Part shown: positions 19,081 through 26,850 of the stretch, piece after piece
How positions within the stretch are numbered: the first letter of the stretch is position 1
Layout of the letters: each line of letters starts with the position of its first letter
Source: Lachnospiraceae bacterium
GTDB lineage: Bacteria; Bacillota; Clostridia; Lachnospirales; Lachnospiraceae
DNA length: 64,000 bases
Direction: 5' to 3'
Assembly (NCBI GenBank): GCA_015056865.1
Contig: SVFM01000010.1
Location: forward strand, 27,682-91,681
Translations under genes and position numbers: made by a program
The notes under the pieces: model-generated
Database searches by the model: none
The model's input: the letters and a program-made list of their open reading frames with translations, nothing else
What the model was told of the DNA's origin: nothing

Positions 19081-19114
19081 TTCTTTGAGGTCGCAAAGTG
19101 CGACCTCAAAGAAA
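19080..19114. promoter_or_regulatory. Operator-like 15-base inverted repeat
   Basis: TTTCTTTGAGGTCGC (19080-19094) and GCGACCTCAAAGAAA (19100-19114) are perfect inverted repeats around AAAGT. The repeat covers the expected transcription start of the ORF6N gene. The core TGAGGTCGCAA is repeated as a palindrome inside that gene (19361-19383). It could be a protein-binding operator or a 5' RNA hairpin. Confidence 0.65.
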
Positions 19115-19128
19115 AACCTGGGAGATGA

Positions 19129-20091
19129 TTGGTTTGGCTGAAAAAAAAAGAAGTAAATGTTCCTGTAGTAGTAAACAGCACGGAAGAAAAAATTGAAAAT
19201 CTGATTCATTATGTGCGTGGACAACAGGTTATGATAGATAATGATTTAGCAATGCTTTACAACGTAGAAACAAAAAGATTGAATGAAAGTGTAAAGAGAA
19301 ATTCTAAACGCTTTCCTGAAAGTTTTTGTTTTCAATTGACAGATGAGGAGTATTCTGAATTGAGGTCGCAATTTGCGACCTCAAACATAGGAACAGAATC
19401 TACTTCTTCCAAAGGTGGAAGAAGATATTTACCATATGCTTTTACAGAGCAGGGAATAGCAATGCTTTCAGCAGTGTTAAGAAGCGATGAAGCTATTCAG
19501 GTAAGTGTAAATATTATGAATACCTTTGTGAGGATGAGACGGTTTCTTGCTGAAAATTCATTGATGTTTGATAAAATACACAGTCTGGAATTAAAACAGT
19601 TAGAGTATCAGAAAGAGTCCAGTGAGAAATTCAAGCAGATTTTTACTTATTTATCTGAGCACGAAGAAGTTGGGCAAAAAATATTTTTTGATGGTCAGAT
19701 ATATGACGCATTCAGTCTTTTGGTAAGTCTCGTAGAAAAGGCAGAAAAATCAATTGTATTAATTGATAATTATGTTGATGTTGACACCTTGAATATTTTG
19801 TCGAAAAAGAAAACCAGAGTAGATGTCACGATTTACACGGTGCGAAGAACTCGCTTGGCAAGACAAGATATTGCTAATTTTAACAGCCAGTATCCCACCT
19901 TGACCGTTAATTATACTGGAATTTTTCATGATAGATTTCTTATTATTGACAAGAATACAGCATATCATATAGGTGCATCAGTTAAAGATGCGGGGAAGAA
20001 GTGCTTTGGTATCACGCGAATTGAGGATATAGGTATTATTTCGGATATTTTGCAACGATTAGAAATTGAAGCAGAAGATGTAAACAATTAA
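19129..20091 (+). CDS. ORF6N-domain DNA-binding protein with PLD-like C-terminal part
   Basis: A 320-residue protein with an N-terminal ORF6N (KilA-N-related) domain of about 110 residues. Typical motifs are VMIDNDLAMLYNVETKRLNE, RFPESFCFQLTDEEY, LRSQFATS and YLPYAFTEQGIAMLS. Phage and chromosomal members of this family are thought to bind DNA. The C-terminal part (about 200-310), with VLIDNYVD, FHDRFLIID and YHIGASVKDAGKK, resembles the PLD-like domain often found at this position but lacks a full HxKxxxxD pair, so I do not claim nuclease activity. The start is a TTG with GGGAG 4 bases upstream. An A9 tract (19141-19149) lies just after the start; an ATG at 19125 is in another frame. It interrupts the hemZ-hisS-aspS order and is flanked by its own terminator and promoter, which suggests an acquired islet. 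Confidence 0.8.
   Translation: MVWLKKKEVNVPVVVNSTEEKIENLIHYVRGQQVMIDNDLAMLYNVETKRLNESVKRNSKRFPESFCFQLTDEEYSELRSQFATSNIGTESTSSKGGRRYLPYAFTEQGIAMLSAVLRSDEAIQVSVNIMNTFVRMRRFLAENSLMFDKIHSLELKQLEYQKESSEKFKQIFTYLSEHEEVGQKIFFDGQIYDAFSLLVSLVEKAEKSIVLIDNYVDVDTLNILSKKKTRVDVTIYTVRRTRLARQDIANFNSQYPTLTVNYTGIFHDRFLIIDKNTAYHIGASVKDAGKKCFGITRIEDIGIISDILQRLEIEAEDVNN
19361..19383. repeat. Internal palindrome matching the upstream operator-like repeat
   Basis: TGAGGTCGCAA-T-TTGCGACCTCA is a perfect 11-base palindrome inside the coding sequence, where it encodes the conserved LRSQFATS segment. Its core is the same as that of the inverted repeat at 19080-19114. Confidence 0.75.
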
Positions 20092-20114
20092 TTTGATTAT
20101 TTGAGCCGAAGGTT

Positions 20115-20141
20115 CTGTTGCTAACGCATCGTTAGAAACAG
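20115..20141 (+). terminator. Hairpin after the ORF6N gene
   Basis: CTGTT-G-CTAACG and CGTTAG-A-AACAG pair around CAT with one mismatch. Only a short TTTT follows, so termination is uncertain. Confidence 0.45.
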
Positions 20142-20162
20142 TGATTTTCAGTTGAGTACCTC

Positions 20163-20191
20163 TTGCAAACCATTTAAAATAATAGTACAAT
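20163..20191 (+). promoter_or_regulatory. Promoter of hisS
   Basis: TTGCAA (20163-20168) and TACAAT (20186-20191) are 17 bases apart, about 38 bases before the hisS start. The leader is too short for a T-box. Confidence 0.65.
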
Positions 20192-20228
20192 CAAAAGAAA
20201 TATTAGGCGACAGAAAGGTAATGGTAAA

Positions 20229-21488
20229 ATGGCTCTGAGTAAGAAGCCGGTGACCGGCATGAAGGATATTTTACCTGCGGAGATGCAGGTGAGGGATTAT
20301 GTGATGAGTGTGATCAAGGAGACCTACGGGGACTTTGGTTTTACATCTGTAGAGACCCCTTGTGTGGAACATATTGAGAACCTCAGCAATAAGCAGGGCG
20401 GAGAGAATGAGAAGCTGATCTTTAAGATCTTAAAACGCGGTGAAAAGTTGAATCTTGAGACTGCCCAGAGCGAGGCGGATCTGGTGGACGGCGGACTTCG
20501 GTACGATCTGACGGTACCTCTTGTGCGGTATTATTCCAACAATGCGGCTCAGCTGCCCACTCCTTTTAAGGCGCTGCAGATGGGCAATGTGTGGCGTGCA
20601 GACAGGCCCCAGAGGGGTAGATACCGCCAGTTTATGCAGTGTGATATCGATATCTTTGGCGAAGCCTCCAATCTGGCAGAGATTGAGCTGATCCTGGCCA
20701 CCACCACCACGTTGACCAAGCTTGGTTTTACCGGTTTTCAGATTCGGATCAATGACAGACGTATCCTGAAGGCCATGGCTGCCTACGCAGGTTTTTCGGA
20801 GGAGTCCTACGACAACGTGTTTATCACTTTGGACAAGATGGACAAGATCGGTATAGATGGTGTAAAGGAAGAGTTGTTGAAGGATGGATACAGCAGTCAG
20901 CAGTGCGATAAGTATCTGGAATTATTTACCCGTATGGAAAGTGCCAGGGATGCAGTAACCTTTGTTTCAGAACAACTGACCGAATACTTAGACAGTGAAG
21001 TGATGGCATCTTTCAGGGAGATCATTGACAGTGTGAATGCCACCAAGGCAGACTCCTTTGAACTGGTATTTGATCCTACATTGGTGCGCGGAATGTCTTA
21101 TTATACAGGTACCATTTTCGAGGTGGCTATGCCCCAGTTTGGCGGCAGTTGCGGAGGTGGCGGCCGATACGATAAGATGGTGGGTAATTTTACAGGCAAT
21201 TCTGTGCCGGCCTGCGGTTTTTCCATCGGCTTTGAGCGCATCATCCTGTTACTTATGGAGAGTGGATTCCAGGTGCCTTCCAAGGCATCCAAGGTGGCTT
21301 ACCTGATTGAAAAGGGTGTGGAAGGACAAAGGCTTTGTGAGATCATTGCCAAAGCCCAGGAGGCTAGAAAAGAAGGGGCCAAGGTTTTGGTGGTGCGTAT
21401 GAATAAGAACAAGAAGTTCCAGAAGGATCAGCTGATGCAGGAAGGGTATCAGGAGTTTGTTGAATTTTATAAGGATCCGCTGAAATAA
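20229..21488 (+). CDS. hisS: Histidine-tRNA ligase
   Basis: A 419-residue class II aminoacyl-tRNA synthetase that charges tRNA-His. Motif 2 is seen in MGNVWRADRPQRGRYRQFMQCD, partly listed here only as its core RADRPQRGRYRQF. The histidine-specific motif is LVRGMSYYTGTIFEV, and motif 3 is GFSIGFERI. A C-terminal anticodon-binding domain follows (about 325-419). The length is typical. It is followed 25 bases later by aspS, the usual order in Firmicutes. Confidence 0.97.
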   Translation: MALSKKPVTGMKDILPAEMQVRDYVMSVIKETYGDFGFTSVETPCVEHIENLSNKQGGENEKLIFKILKRGEKLNLETAQSEADLVDGGLRYDLTVPLVRYYSNNAAQLPTPFKALQMGNVWRADRPQRGRYRQFMQCDIDIFGEASNLAEIELILATTTTLTKLGFTGFQIRINDRRILKAMAAYAGFSEESYDNVFITLDKMDKIGIDGVKEELLKDGYSSQQCDKYLELFTRMESARDAVTFVSEQLTEYLDSEVMASFREIIDSVNATKADSFELVFDPTLVRGMSYYTGTIFEVAMPQFGGSCGGGGRYDKMVGNFTGNSVPACGFSIGFERIILLLMESGFQVPSKASKVAYLIEKGVEGQRLCEIIAKAQEARKEGAKVLVVRMNKNKKFQKDQLMQEGYQEFVEFYKDPLK

Positions 21489-21513
21489 ACGATAAGATGT
21501 GAAGGAGGCTATT

Positions 21514-23313
21514 ATGGCAGAGACAATGCGTGGATTAAAGCGTACTCACAGATGCGGCGAGCTGAGTCTGCAAAATGCGGGCGAGATCGTAACCGTCATG
21601 GGGTGGGTACAGAAGCAGAGAAATAAAGGTGGTATCATTTTTGTGGATTTAAGAGATCGCAGCGGCCTGCTGCAGATCATATTTGAGGGAAGTGACTGTG
21701 GAGCAGAGCACTTTGCCAAGGCAGAGAAGCTGCGCAGTGAGTTTGTGGTTGCTGTGGTTGGTAAGGTGGAAAAAAGATCCGGCGCAGTCAACGAAAATCT
21801 GGCTACCGGTGAGATAGAGATCCGCGCCACCCAGGTGCGTATCCTGTCTGAGGCAGATACCCCGCCTTTCCAGATTGAGGCAGATTCCAAGACCAAGGAG
21901 GAACTGCGCCTGAAATATCGCTATCTGGATCTGAGAAGACCGGATCTGCAGAGAAATCTGATGCTGCGAAGCAAGATCACCTCCACCATCCGCGCTTATA
22001 TGGCTGAGGAGGGATTTTTGGAGATCGAGACCCCTATTTTGAACAAATCCACGCCGGAGGGTGCAAGAGACTATCTGGTACCCAGCCGTGTGCATCCGGG
22101 AACCTTTTATGCGTTGCCTCAGTCTCCCCAGATTTTCAAGCAGCTGCTTATGTGTTCCGGTTATGACAGATATTTTCAGATTGCCAAGTGCTTCAGAGAT
22201 GAGGATCTTCGTGCAGACAGACAGCCGGAGTTTACTCAGGTGGACCTGGAGATGTCCTTTGTGGATGTGGATGACGTGATCGATGCTACTGAGCGCATGG
22301 TACAGAGAGTCAGCAGGGAGGCTATCGGCCTGGATGTACAGCTGCCCATTCCCAGAATGACTTGGGCAGAGGCTATGGAACGCTTTGGCTCTGATAAACC
22401 GGATACCCGTTTTGGTATGGAACTGAAAAATGTGTCTGAATTGGTAAAAGGCTGTGGTTTCGGCGTATTTACTTCCGCTCTGGAGAATGGCGGCAGTGTG
22501 CGCGGTATCAATGTAAAGGGGCAGGCGGAAATGCCCAGAAAGAAGATTGATGCGCTGGTGGAGTTTGCCAAAGGCTACGGCGCCAAGGGCTTGGCTTATC
22601 TGTCCGTGATGCCCGATGGCAGCTACAAGTCCTCCTTTGCCAAGTTTATGACGGAGGATGAATTGAAGGCACTGGTGGATGCCATGGATGGCCAGGCCGG
22701 TGACCTGCTTTTGTTTGCAGCAGATAAGACCGCACTGGTGTGGAGCGTACTTGGTGCTCTTCGTGTGGAGGTGGCAAAGCAGCTCGGCCTGATCGATGAG
22801 AGCAAGTTCAATTTCCTGTGGGTAACCGAGTTCCCGCTGCTTGAGTATTCTGAGGAAGAAGAGCGCTTTGTAGCCATGCATCATCCCTTTACCATGCCCA
22901 TGGATGAGGACCTTAAGTATCTGGACAGTGATCCCGGCAGGGTACGGGCAAAGGCTTATGACATTGTCTTAAATGGCGTGGAGCTGGGCGGCGGCAGTGT
23001 GCGTATCTTCCAGTCCGATGTACAGGAGAAGATGTTTGAGGTGCTTGGCTTTACCAAAGAGGAAGCTTATGAGAGATTTGGTTTCCTGCTCAGTGCCTTT
23101 AAATACGGTGTACCGCCTCATGCAGGTCTGGCCATCGGTTTGGATCGTTTTGTTATGTTGCTGGTAGGAGCGGACAACATTCGTGAGGTAATCGCATTCC
23201 CCAAGGTAAAGGATGCCTCCTGCCTGATGACCAATGCACCGGATAAGGTGGATACAAAGCAGCTGGATGAGCTGCAGATCGCATTGGCGCTGGTGGATGA
23301 AAAGGAAGCATGA
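21514..23313 (+). CDS. aspS: Aspartate-tRNA ligase (bacterial type)
   Basis: A 599-residue class II synthetase with an N-terminal OB-fold anticodon domain, catalytic core and bacterial GAD insertion domain (about 300-410). Motif 2 is visible in FRDEDLRADRQPEFTQVD, and the class II motif 3 in GLAIGLDRFVML. ATG 21514 follows GAAGGAGG; an in-frame start at 21499 would include that site. Bacterial enzymes of this length may be discriminating or non-discriminating (also charging tRNA-Asn); I could not settle which. It overlaps the next gene by 4 bases. Confidence 0.97.
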   Translation: MAETMRGLKRTHRCGELSLQNAGEIVTVMGWVQKQRNKGGIIFVDLRDRSGLLQIIFEGSDCGAEHFAKAEKLRSEFVVAVVGKVEKRSGAVNENLATGEIEIRATQVRILSEADTPPFQIEADSKTKEELRLKYRYLDLRRPDLQRNLMLRSKITSTIRAYMAEEGFLEIETPILNKSTPEGARDYLVPSRVHPGTFYALPQSPQIFKQLLMCSGYDRYFQIAKCFRDEDLRADRQPEFTQVDLEMSFVDVDDVIDATERMVQRVSREAIGLDVQLPIPRMTWAEAMERFGSDKPDTRFGMELKNVSELVKGCGFGVFTSALENGGSVRGINVKGQAEMPRKKIDALVEFAKGYGAKGLAYLSVMPDGSYKSSFAKFMTEDELKALVDAMDGQAGDLLLFAADKTALVWSVLGALRVEVAKQLGLIDESKFNFLWVTEFPLLEYSEEEERFVAMHHPFTMPMDEDLKYLDSDPGRVRAKAYDIVLNGVELGGGSVRIFQSDVQEKMFEVLGFTKEEAYERFGFLLSAFKYGVPPHAGLAIGLDRFVMLLVGADNIREVIAFPKVKDASCLMTNAPDKVDTKQLDELQIALALVDEKEA

Positions 23314-24032
23314 TAGAAGTATATTATATGTCTGTGCTGCCTCTGGAAGCAGAAGAGTTCTTCCGGCAGGCAAAGGGTAAGATAGATGCCCACCGCCTTC
23401 AAAAGGTGGAGCAGACAAAGATGATAAAAGATAAATTATTGCGTATGGAAGCGGGGCTTCTGTTACAGTATGCCGTAAAGAGGAGAACAGAGGGTACTGT
23501 AACAGACAGCTCTGCTGTTATTTGCAGACAATTGCAGGTTGATGAAATTTTGAAAACAGTTGGTGGACCGTTGGATTTATCCTGCGCCTATGGTATACAG
23601 GGAAAACCCTACCTGGAAAAGTTTCCGGAAATTTATTTCTCCCTTTCCCATTCCGGAGAGTACGCTTTGTGCGCTTTATCCGACACAGAGATTGGGGCGG
23701 ATATTCAACAGATGTGCGAAGAAGAAAATGCGAACAGACATCGGGAGGAGCAGATTGCCGAGAGACAGTTTTCTCCTGAGGAGAGAGAATGGATGAAGGC
23801 CGCAAGCACACCCGAAGAGCGAATGCATCGCTTTTACCGGCTTTGGACCGCGAAGGAAGCCTATATGAAGCTGACCGGTCAGGGACTTTCACAGGGAATG
23901 AAAAATTTTGCGGCAGTTCCGGGAGAAAAGCGTATTTTGGACCATCATGCGCCGCAGAAGGAGATTTTTCTGCATGAGCTGCAGGTCCCGGTAGGATACG
24001 CTTCAGCAGTGTGTGTCTATGGAGAAAATTAG
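23310..24032 (+). CDS. 4'-phosphopantetheinyl transferase superfamily protein
   Basis: A 240-residue Sfp-type transferase that moves the phosphopantetheine arm from coenzyme A to a serine on carrier proteins. FSLSHSGEYALCAL, the metal-binding GADIQ and the signature RLWTAKEAYMKLTG are present. The Sfp-like double-domain length fits. It may modify the acyl carrier protein encoded at 43062, or a carrier protein elsewhere; no secondary-metabolite genes are visible in this window. It overlaps aspS by 4 bases, so it is co-translated with it. Confidence 0.9.
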   Translation: MIEVYYMSVLPLEAEEFFRQAKGKIDAHRLQKVEQTKMIKDKLLRMEAGLLLQYAVKRRTEGTVTDSSAVICRQLQVDEILKTVGGPLDLSCAYGIQGKPYLEKFPEIYFSLSHSGEYALCALSDTEIGADIQQMCEEENANRHREEQIAERQFSPEEREWMKAASTPEERMHRFYRLWTAKEAYMKLTGQGLSQGMKNFAAVPGEKRILDHHAPQKEIFLHELQVPVGYASAVCVYGEN

Positions 24033-24054
24033 TGAGCCTGAAAGAGAGGAAAGT

Positions 24055-24711
24055 ATGAAGATTACACTGGAACAGGTGAGAGAAGAAGAGAGCATTAAAA
24101 GCTATATCAGGAAAGCGGATGAATCCCTGGTAGCACTGGGGTATACAGAACATAGTTTCCCCCATGTCTGCAAGGTTGCAGACACAGCCAGCAGGATACT
24201 GAAGGTGCTGGGTTACAGTGACAGGGAGGCAGAACTTGCGGCAATTGCCGGCTATCTGCATGATATCGGTAATGTGATCAATCGGGTGGATCATGCCCAG
24301 AGCGGGGCGGTCATGGCCTTTCGTATTTTGGATCGGATGAATGCGGACCCGGAGGATGTGGCCACCATCATCACTGCCATCGGTAACCACGATGAATCCA
24401 CTGCTTTTCCGGTAAATCCGGTTGCAGCGGCTCTGATCTTGGCGGACAAGACAGACGTGCGCCGTAGCAGAGTGCGCAATCAGGACATGGCCAGTTTTGA
24501 CATACATGACAGAGTAAATTATTCTGTTTCCCAGTCCAAGGTTTTGGTGGACAAGGAGGAGATCAGCCTGAAACTGGAGATTGATACTCAGATATGTTCC
24601 GTGATGGATTATTTTGAGATATTTTTGAACCGCATGCTTTTGTGCAAGCGTTCTGCAGCAAAATTGGGAATCAGATTTGCGCTGATCATCAATGATCAAA
24701 AGATGCTGTAA
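24055..24711 (+). CDS. HD-domain phosphohydrolase
   Basis: A 218-residue HD-superfamily protein. The metal ligands are visible in HSFPHVCKVAD, YLHDIGNVINRVDHA and ITAIGNHDES. Members hydrolyse phosphate esters in nucleotides or alarmones, but this one cannot be assigned a substrate. I chose ATG 24055 because AGAGAGGAAAG lies just upstream; a start at 24013 would overlap the previous gene. It is probably the last gene of the hisS-aspS unit. Confidence 0.8.
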   Translation: MKITLEQVREEESIKSYIRKADESLVALGYTEHSFPHVCKVADTASRILKVLGYSDREAELAAIAGYLHDIGNVINRVDHAQSGAVMAFRILDRMNADPEDVATIITAIGNHDESTAFPVNPVAAALILADKTDVRRSRVRNQDMASFDIHDRVNYSVSQSKVLVDKEEISLKLEIDTQICSVMDYFEIFLNRMLLCKRSAAKLGIRFALIINDQKML

Positions 24712-24716
24712 AGCAC

Positions 24717-24745
24717 TTGACACATTATACAAAGTATGATATTTT
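24717..24745 (+). promoter_or_regulatory. Probable promoter of the CNNM leader
   Basis: TTGACA (24717-24722) and TATTTT (24740-24745) are 17 bases apart. The message would carry an approximately 165-base leader before the ATG at 24918. Confidence 0.6.
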
Positions 24746-24775
24746 CCTTTCTAAAGGAAAGGATGTGAGGAAAGC

Positions 24776-24835
24776 GTGGACGACGATTCGGACGATAATA
24801 CGATGATAGCTGTTTCGCGCGATATTATGGGATAA
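24776..24835 (+). CDS. Putative acidic leader peptide of 19 residues
   Basis: A GTG with GAGGAAAG just upstream opens a 19-codon frame, MDDDSDDNTMIAVSRDIMG, that ends at TAA 24833-24835. Five of its first seven residues are aspartate. The stop lies one base before an ATG (24837) in frame with the CNNM gene, so termination and restart are possible. It is followed by a long hairpin (24840-24876). No homology is known to me; it is a prediction from ribosome site, composition and position. Confidence 0.4.
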   Translation: MDDDSDDNTMIAVSRDIMG

Positions 24836-24839
24836 AATG

Positions 24840-24887
24840 AAGGCAGAGTCTGTACCAAAAGTATGGGCTATGCCTTTGTGTGTTTTT
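24840..24887 (+). promoter_or_regulatory. Attenuator-like hairpin in the CNNM leader
   Basis: AAGGCA pairs with TGCCTT, and after a G-A mismatch AGTCTGTAC pairs with GTATGGGCT (three G-T wobbles) around CAAAA. A TTTTT tract follows at 24883-24887. The shape is that of an intrinsic terminator or attenuator located between the leader frame and the main ribosome site. Confidence 0.5.
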
Positions 24888-24917
24888 AACCATAATATTT
24901 GCAGAAAGGAAATTAAA

Positions 24918-26213
24918 ATGATTGGAGCTATTATTTTATTGATTGTGCTGATTGCATTAAATGCAATTTTTGCAAGCGCGGAAATCGCAGTGCTCTCTAT
25001 GAGTGAAGCGAAAAAAAAGAAATTAGTGGAACAAAAGGATAAGCGGGCGTTGAAACTGGAGTTTCTGACCGAGCAGCCGGCCAGATTTCTGGCAACCATT
25101 CAGGTGGCAATCACTTTGGCTGGACTACTCAGCAGTGCTTATGCGGCGGATTATTTTGCAGAGCCTTTGGTAAACGCCTTGGTAAATACCGGGATTGGAA
25201 TCTCTAAGAATGTGCTGCAGACTGCAGCTGTGTTTATCATTACGTTGATCTTGGCCTATTTTAATCTGGTGCTGGGAGAATTGGTGCCCAAGAGAATTGC
25301 TATGAAAAAGGCAGACAGTATTGCCCTTGGTATGGCGGGGCTCTTGTACAGTGTGGCAAAGATTTTTGCACCTCTCGTGGCACTGCTCACAGGCTCCACC
25401 AATCTGATCCTGAAACTTTTTGGCATGGATGGACAGGAGACAGAGGATCAGGTGACGGAGGAGGAGATCCTCATGCTGTTGGAGGCTGGCGGCGAGCAGG
25501 GAGTCATAGATGAACAGGAGAGTGAGATCATACAGAATGTGTTTGAGTTCGGAGATCTCTCTGCTGAACAGATTTGTACCCATCGCCTGGATGTATCTGC
25601 CTTGGAGGAAAGCGACTCGGATGAAAAGTGGGAGCAGATCATCTTTGAGGAGAAGCATACATATTATCCGGTTTATCAGGAGACAAAGGATAATATTATT
25701 GGTATCCTGGACACCAGAGAATATTTTGCTCTGCGCCATGCAGGACGCGATCAGGTGCTAAAGCAGGCGCTAAAACCGGTTTATTTTGTTCCAAAGGAGA
25801 TAAAAGCAGATATGCTTTTCCAAAATATGCGCCGGGAGAGAAAGTACTTTGCGGTGCTTCTGGATGAATATGGGGGCATGTCAGGTATTATAACGGTCCA
25901 TGACTTGATCGAGGCTATCGTTGGAGATGTTTATGATGGGCCGGAAGAAGAGGCGTCAAAGCCTATTTTGCAAACCGGTGAAAATACATGGATTATCACA
26001 GGCGAAGCAGAGTTAAGTGATATGGAGAAGGAATTGAATGTAGAATTACCCACAGGAGAATATGATACTTTTAATGGTCTTGTATACAATATTGTAGGTG
26101 GGGTGCCGGAGGATGGGACTTCCCTTGAATGTACCGGCTATGGGCTGAAGATACAGGTTCAGGAGGTCAAAAAGCATCGTATTGAGCGTGCGGTCGTAGA
26201 AGTTATGCACTAA
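24918..26213 (+). CDS. CNNM/CorC-type transporter (DUF21-CBS domain protein)
   Basis: A 431-residue integral membrane protein of the CNNM/CorB (hemolysin-C-like) family. It has an N-terminal DUF21 transmembrane domain (about 1-190, beginning IGAIILLIVLIALNAIFASAE), a pair of CBS domains (about 205-330) and a C-terminal CorC_HlyC domain. Characterised members export or handle magnesium. I chose ATG 24918 because AGAAAGGAAAT precedes it; an in-frame ATG at 24837 would add 27 residues and lie across the hairpin, and could be a second start used after reading the acidic leader. A second protein of the same family is encoded on the minus strand at 34322-35620. Confidence 0.87.
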   Translation: MIGAIILLIVLIALNAIFASAEIAVLSMSEAKKKKLVEQKDKRALKLEFLTEQPARFLATIQVAITLAGLLSSAYAADYFAEPLVNALVNTGIGISKNVLQTAAVFIITLILAYFNLVLGELVPKRIAMKKADSIALGMAGLLYSVAKIFAPLVALLTGSTNLILKLFGMDGQETEDQVTEEEILMLLEAGGEQGVIDEQESEIIQNVFEFGDLSAEQICTHRLDVSALEESDSDEKWEQIIFEEKHTYYPVYQETKDNIIGILDTREYFALRHAGRDQVLKQALKPVYFVPKEIKADMLFQNMRRERKYFAVLLDEYGGMSGIITVHDLIEAIVGDVYDGPEEEASKPILQTGENTWIITGEAELSDMEKELNVELPTGEYDTFNGLVYNIVGGVPEDGTSLECTGYGLKIQVQEVKKHRIERAVVEVMH

Positions 26214-26222
26214 ATCATAAAT

Positions 26223-26268
26223 CTGTCATAGTATATCACAAGAGTAAAATCAGGTGATACTATGGCAG
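26223..26268 (+). promoter_or_regulatory. Hairpin covering the amidase start codon
   Basis: CTGTCATAGTATATCAC (26223-26239) pairs with GTGATACTATGGCAG (26254-26268) except for a two-base bulge and one wobble. The right arm contains part of the ribosome site and the ATG at 26262, so translation could be masked in long read-through messages. Confidence 0.5.
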
Positions 26269-26798
26269 ATTTTTTAGTGGTTTTAGATCCGGGACACGGC
26301 GGTTGGAACCCGGGAGCGGTTTATCAGGGGAGGCAGGAAAAGGATGATGTACTGCAGCTTGCCTTTGACGTGGGAGGCATATTGGAGCGAAATGGAGTAA
26401 ATGTGGTGTATACCAGAACAGATGATATCTATGAGTCTCCTTACCAAAAGGCGCAGGAGGGAAATCAGTCGGGAGCAGATTATTTTGTATCCCTTCATCG
26501 AAATTCCAGTCCATATCCCAATCAGTATTCCGGTGTGGAGACGCTTGTTTATAATCGTTACAGTGAGGCAGCCAGATTGGCAGAAAATATTAACCGAGAA
26601 TTGGAAGGTGTGGGTTTTATCAATCTGGGAGTAAATGAAAGACCGAATCTGGTGGTCCTTCGTGACACGAATATGCCGGCGGTGTTGGTGGAAGTGGGAT
26701 TTATCAACACAGATGCGGACAATTATCTATATGATACCAAATCTGCGGAAGTGGCACAGGCCATTGCGGACGGGATCCTGATGACGCTGAGAAACTAA
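26262..26798 (+). CDS. N-acetylmuramoyl-L-alanine amidase (Amidase_3)
   Basis: A 178-residue zinc amidase that cleaves between MurNAc and the stem peptide of peptidoglycan. The zinc ligands and catalytic residues are visible in LDPGHGGWNPGA (His), FVSLHRNS (His) and VLVEVGFINT (Glu). No signal peptide is seen, and the protein consists of the catalytic domain alone, as in cytoplasm-made endolysins or in CwlD-like proteins lacking a leader. How it reaches the wall is open. A hairpin covers its start codon and a strong terminator follows, so it probably forms its own unit. Confidence 0.88.
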   Translation: MADFLVVLDPGHGGWNPGAVYQGRQEKDDVLQLAFDVGGILERNGVNVVYTRTDDIYESPYQKAQEGNQSGADYFVSLHRNSSPYPNQYSGVETLVYNRYSEAARLAENINRELEGVGFINLGVNERPNLVVLRDTNMPAVLVEVGFINTDADNYLYDTKSAEVAQAIADGILMTLRN

Positions 26799-26803
26799 AT
26801 GCT

Positions 26804-26850
26804 TGTACTGAACCGGGGCATATCTCGCGGTTCAGTACAGTTGCTCTTTT
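26804..26850 (+). terminator. Rho-independent terminator after the amidase gene
   Basis: TGTACTGAACC (26804-26814) and GGTTCAGTACA (26829-26839) form an 11-base stem, followed by TTGCTCTTTT. Confidence 0.85.

Larger units (their letters stand above)
18830..19128. other. Non-coding stretch between hemZ and the ORF6N gene
   Basis: I see no gene in these 299 bases. They hold a strong terminator (18944-18980), a probable promoter (19052-19080) and a 15-base inverted repeat (19080-19114), each listed on its own. The stretch looks AT-richer by eye than its neighbours. Confidence 0.7.

Noticed and set aside
20092..20228. T-box before hisS and aspS
   Set aside because: The leader is about 38 bases after the promoter, too short for a T-box, and no AGGGTGGNACCGCG element is present.
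21649..22884. A 411-codon open frame on the minus strand
   Set aside because: It is antisense to aspS, rich in His, Leu and Gln as shadows often are, and shows no domain.
23518..24732. A 404-codon open frame on the minus strand
   Set aside because: It is antisense to the phosphopantetheinyl transferase and HD genes, both with clear motifs.
24717..24917. Magnesium (M-box) or manganese (yybP-ykoY) riboswitch before the CNNM gene
   Set aside because: I could not find the conserved loops of either class, and the hairpin plus leader ORF explain the region better. A covariance-model search would settle it.
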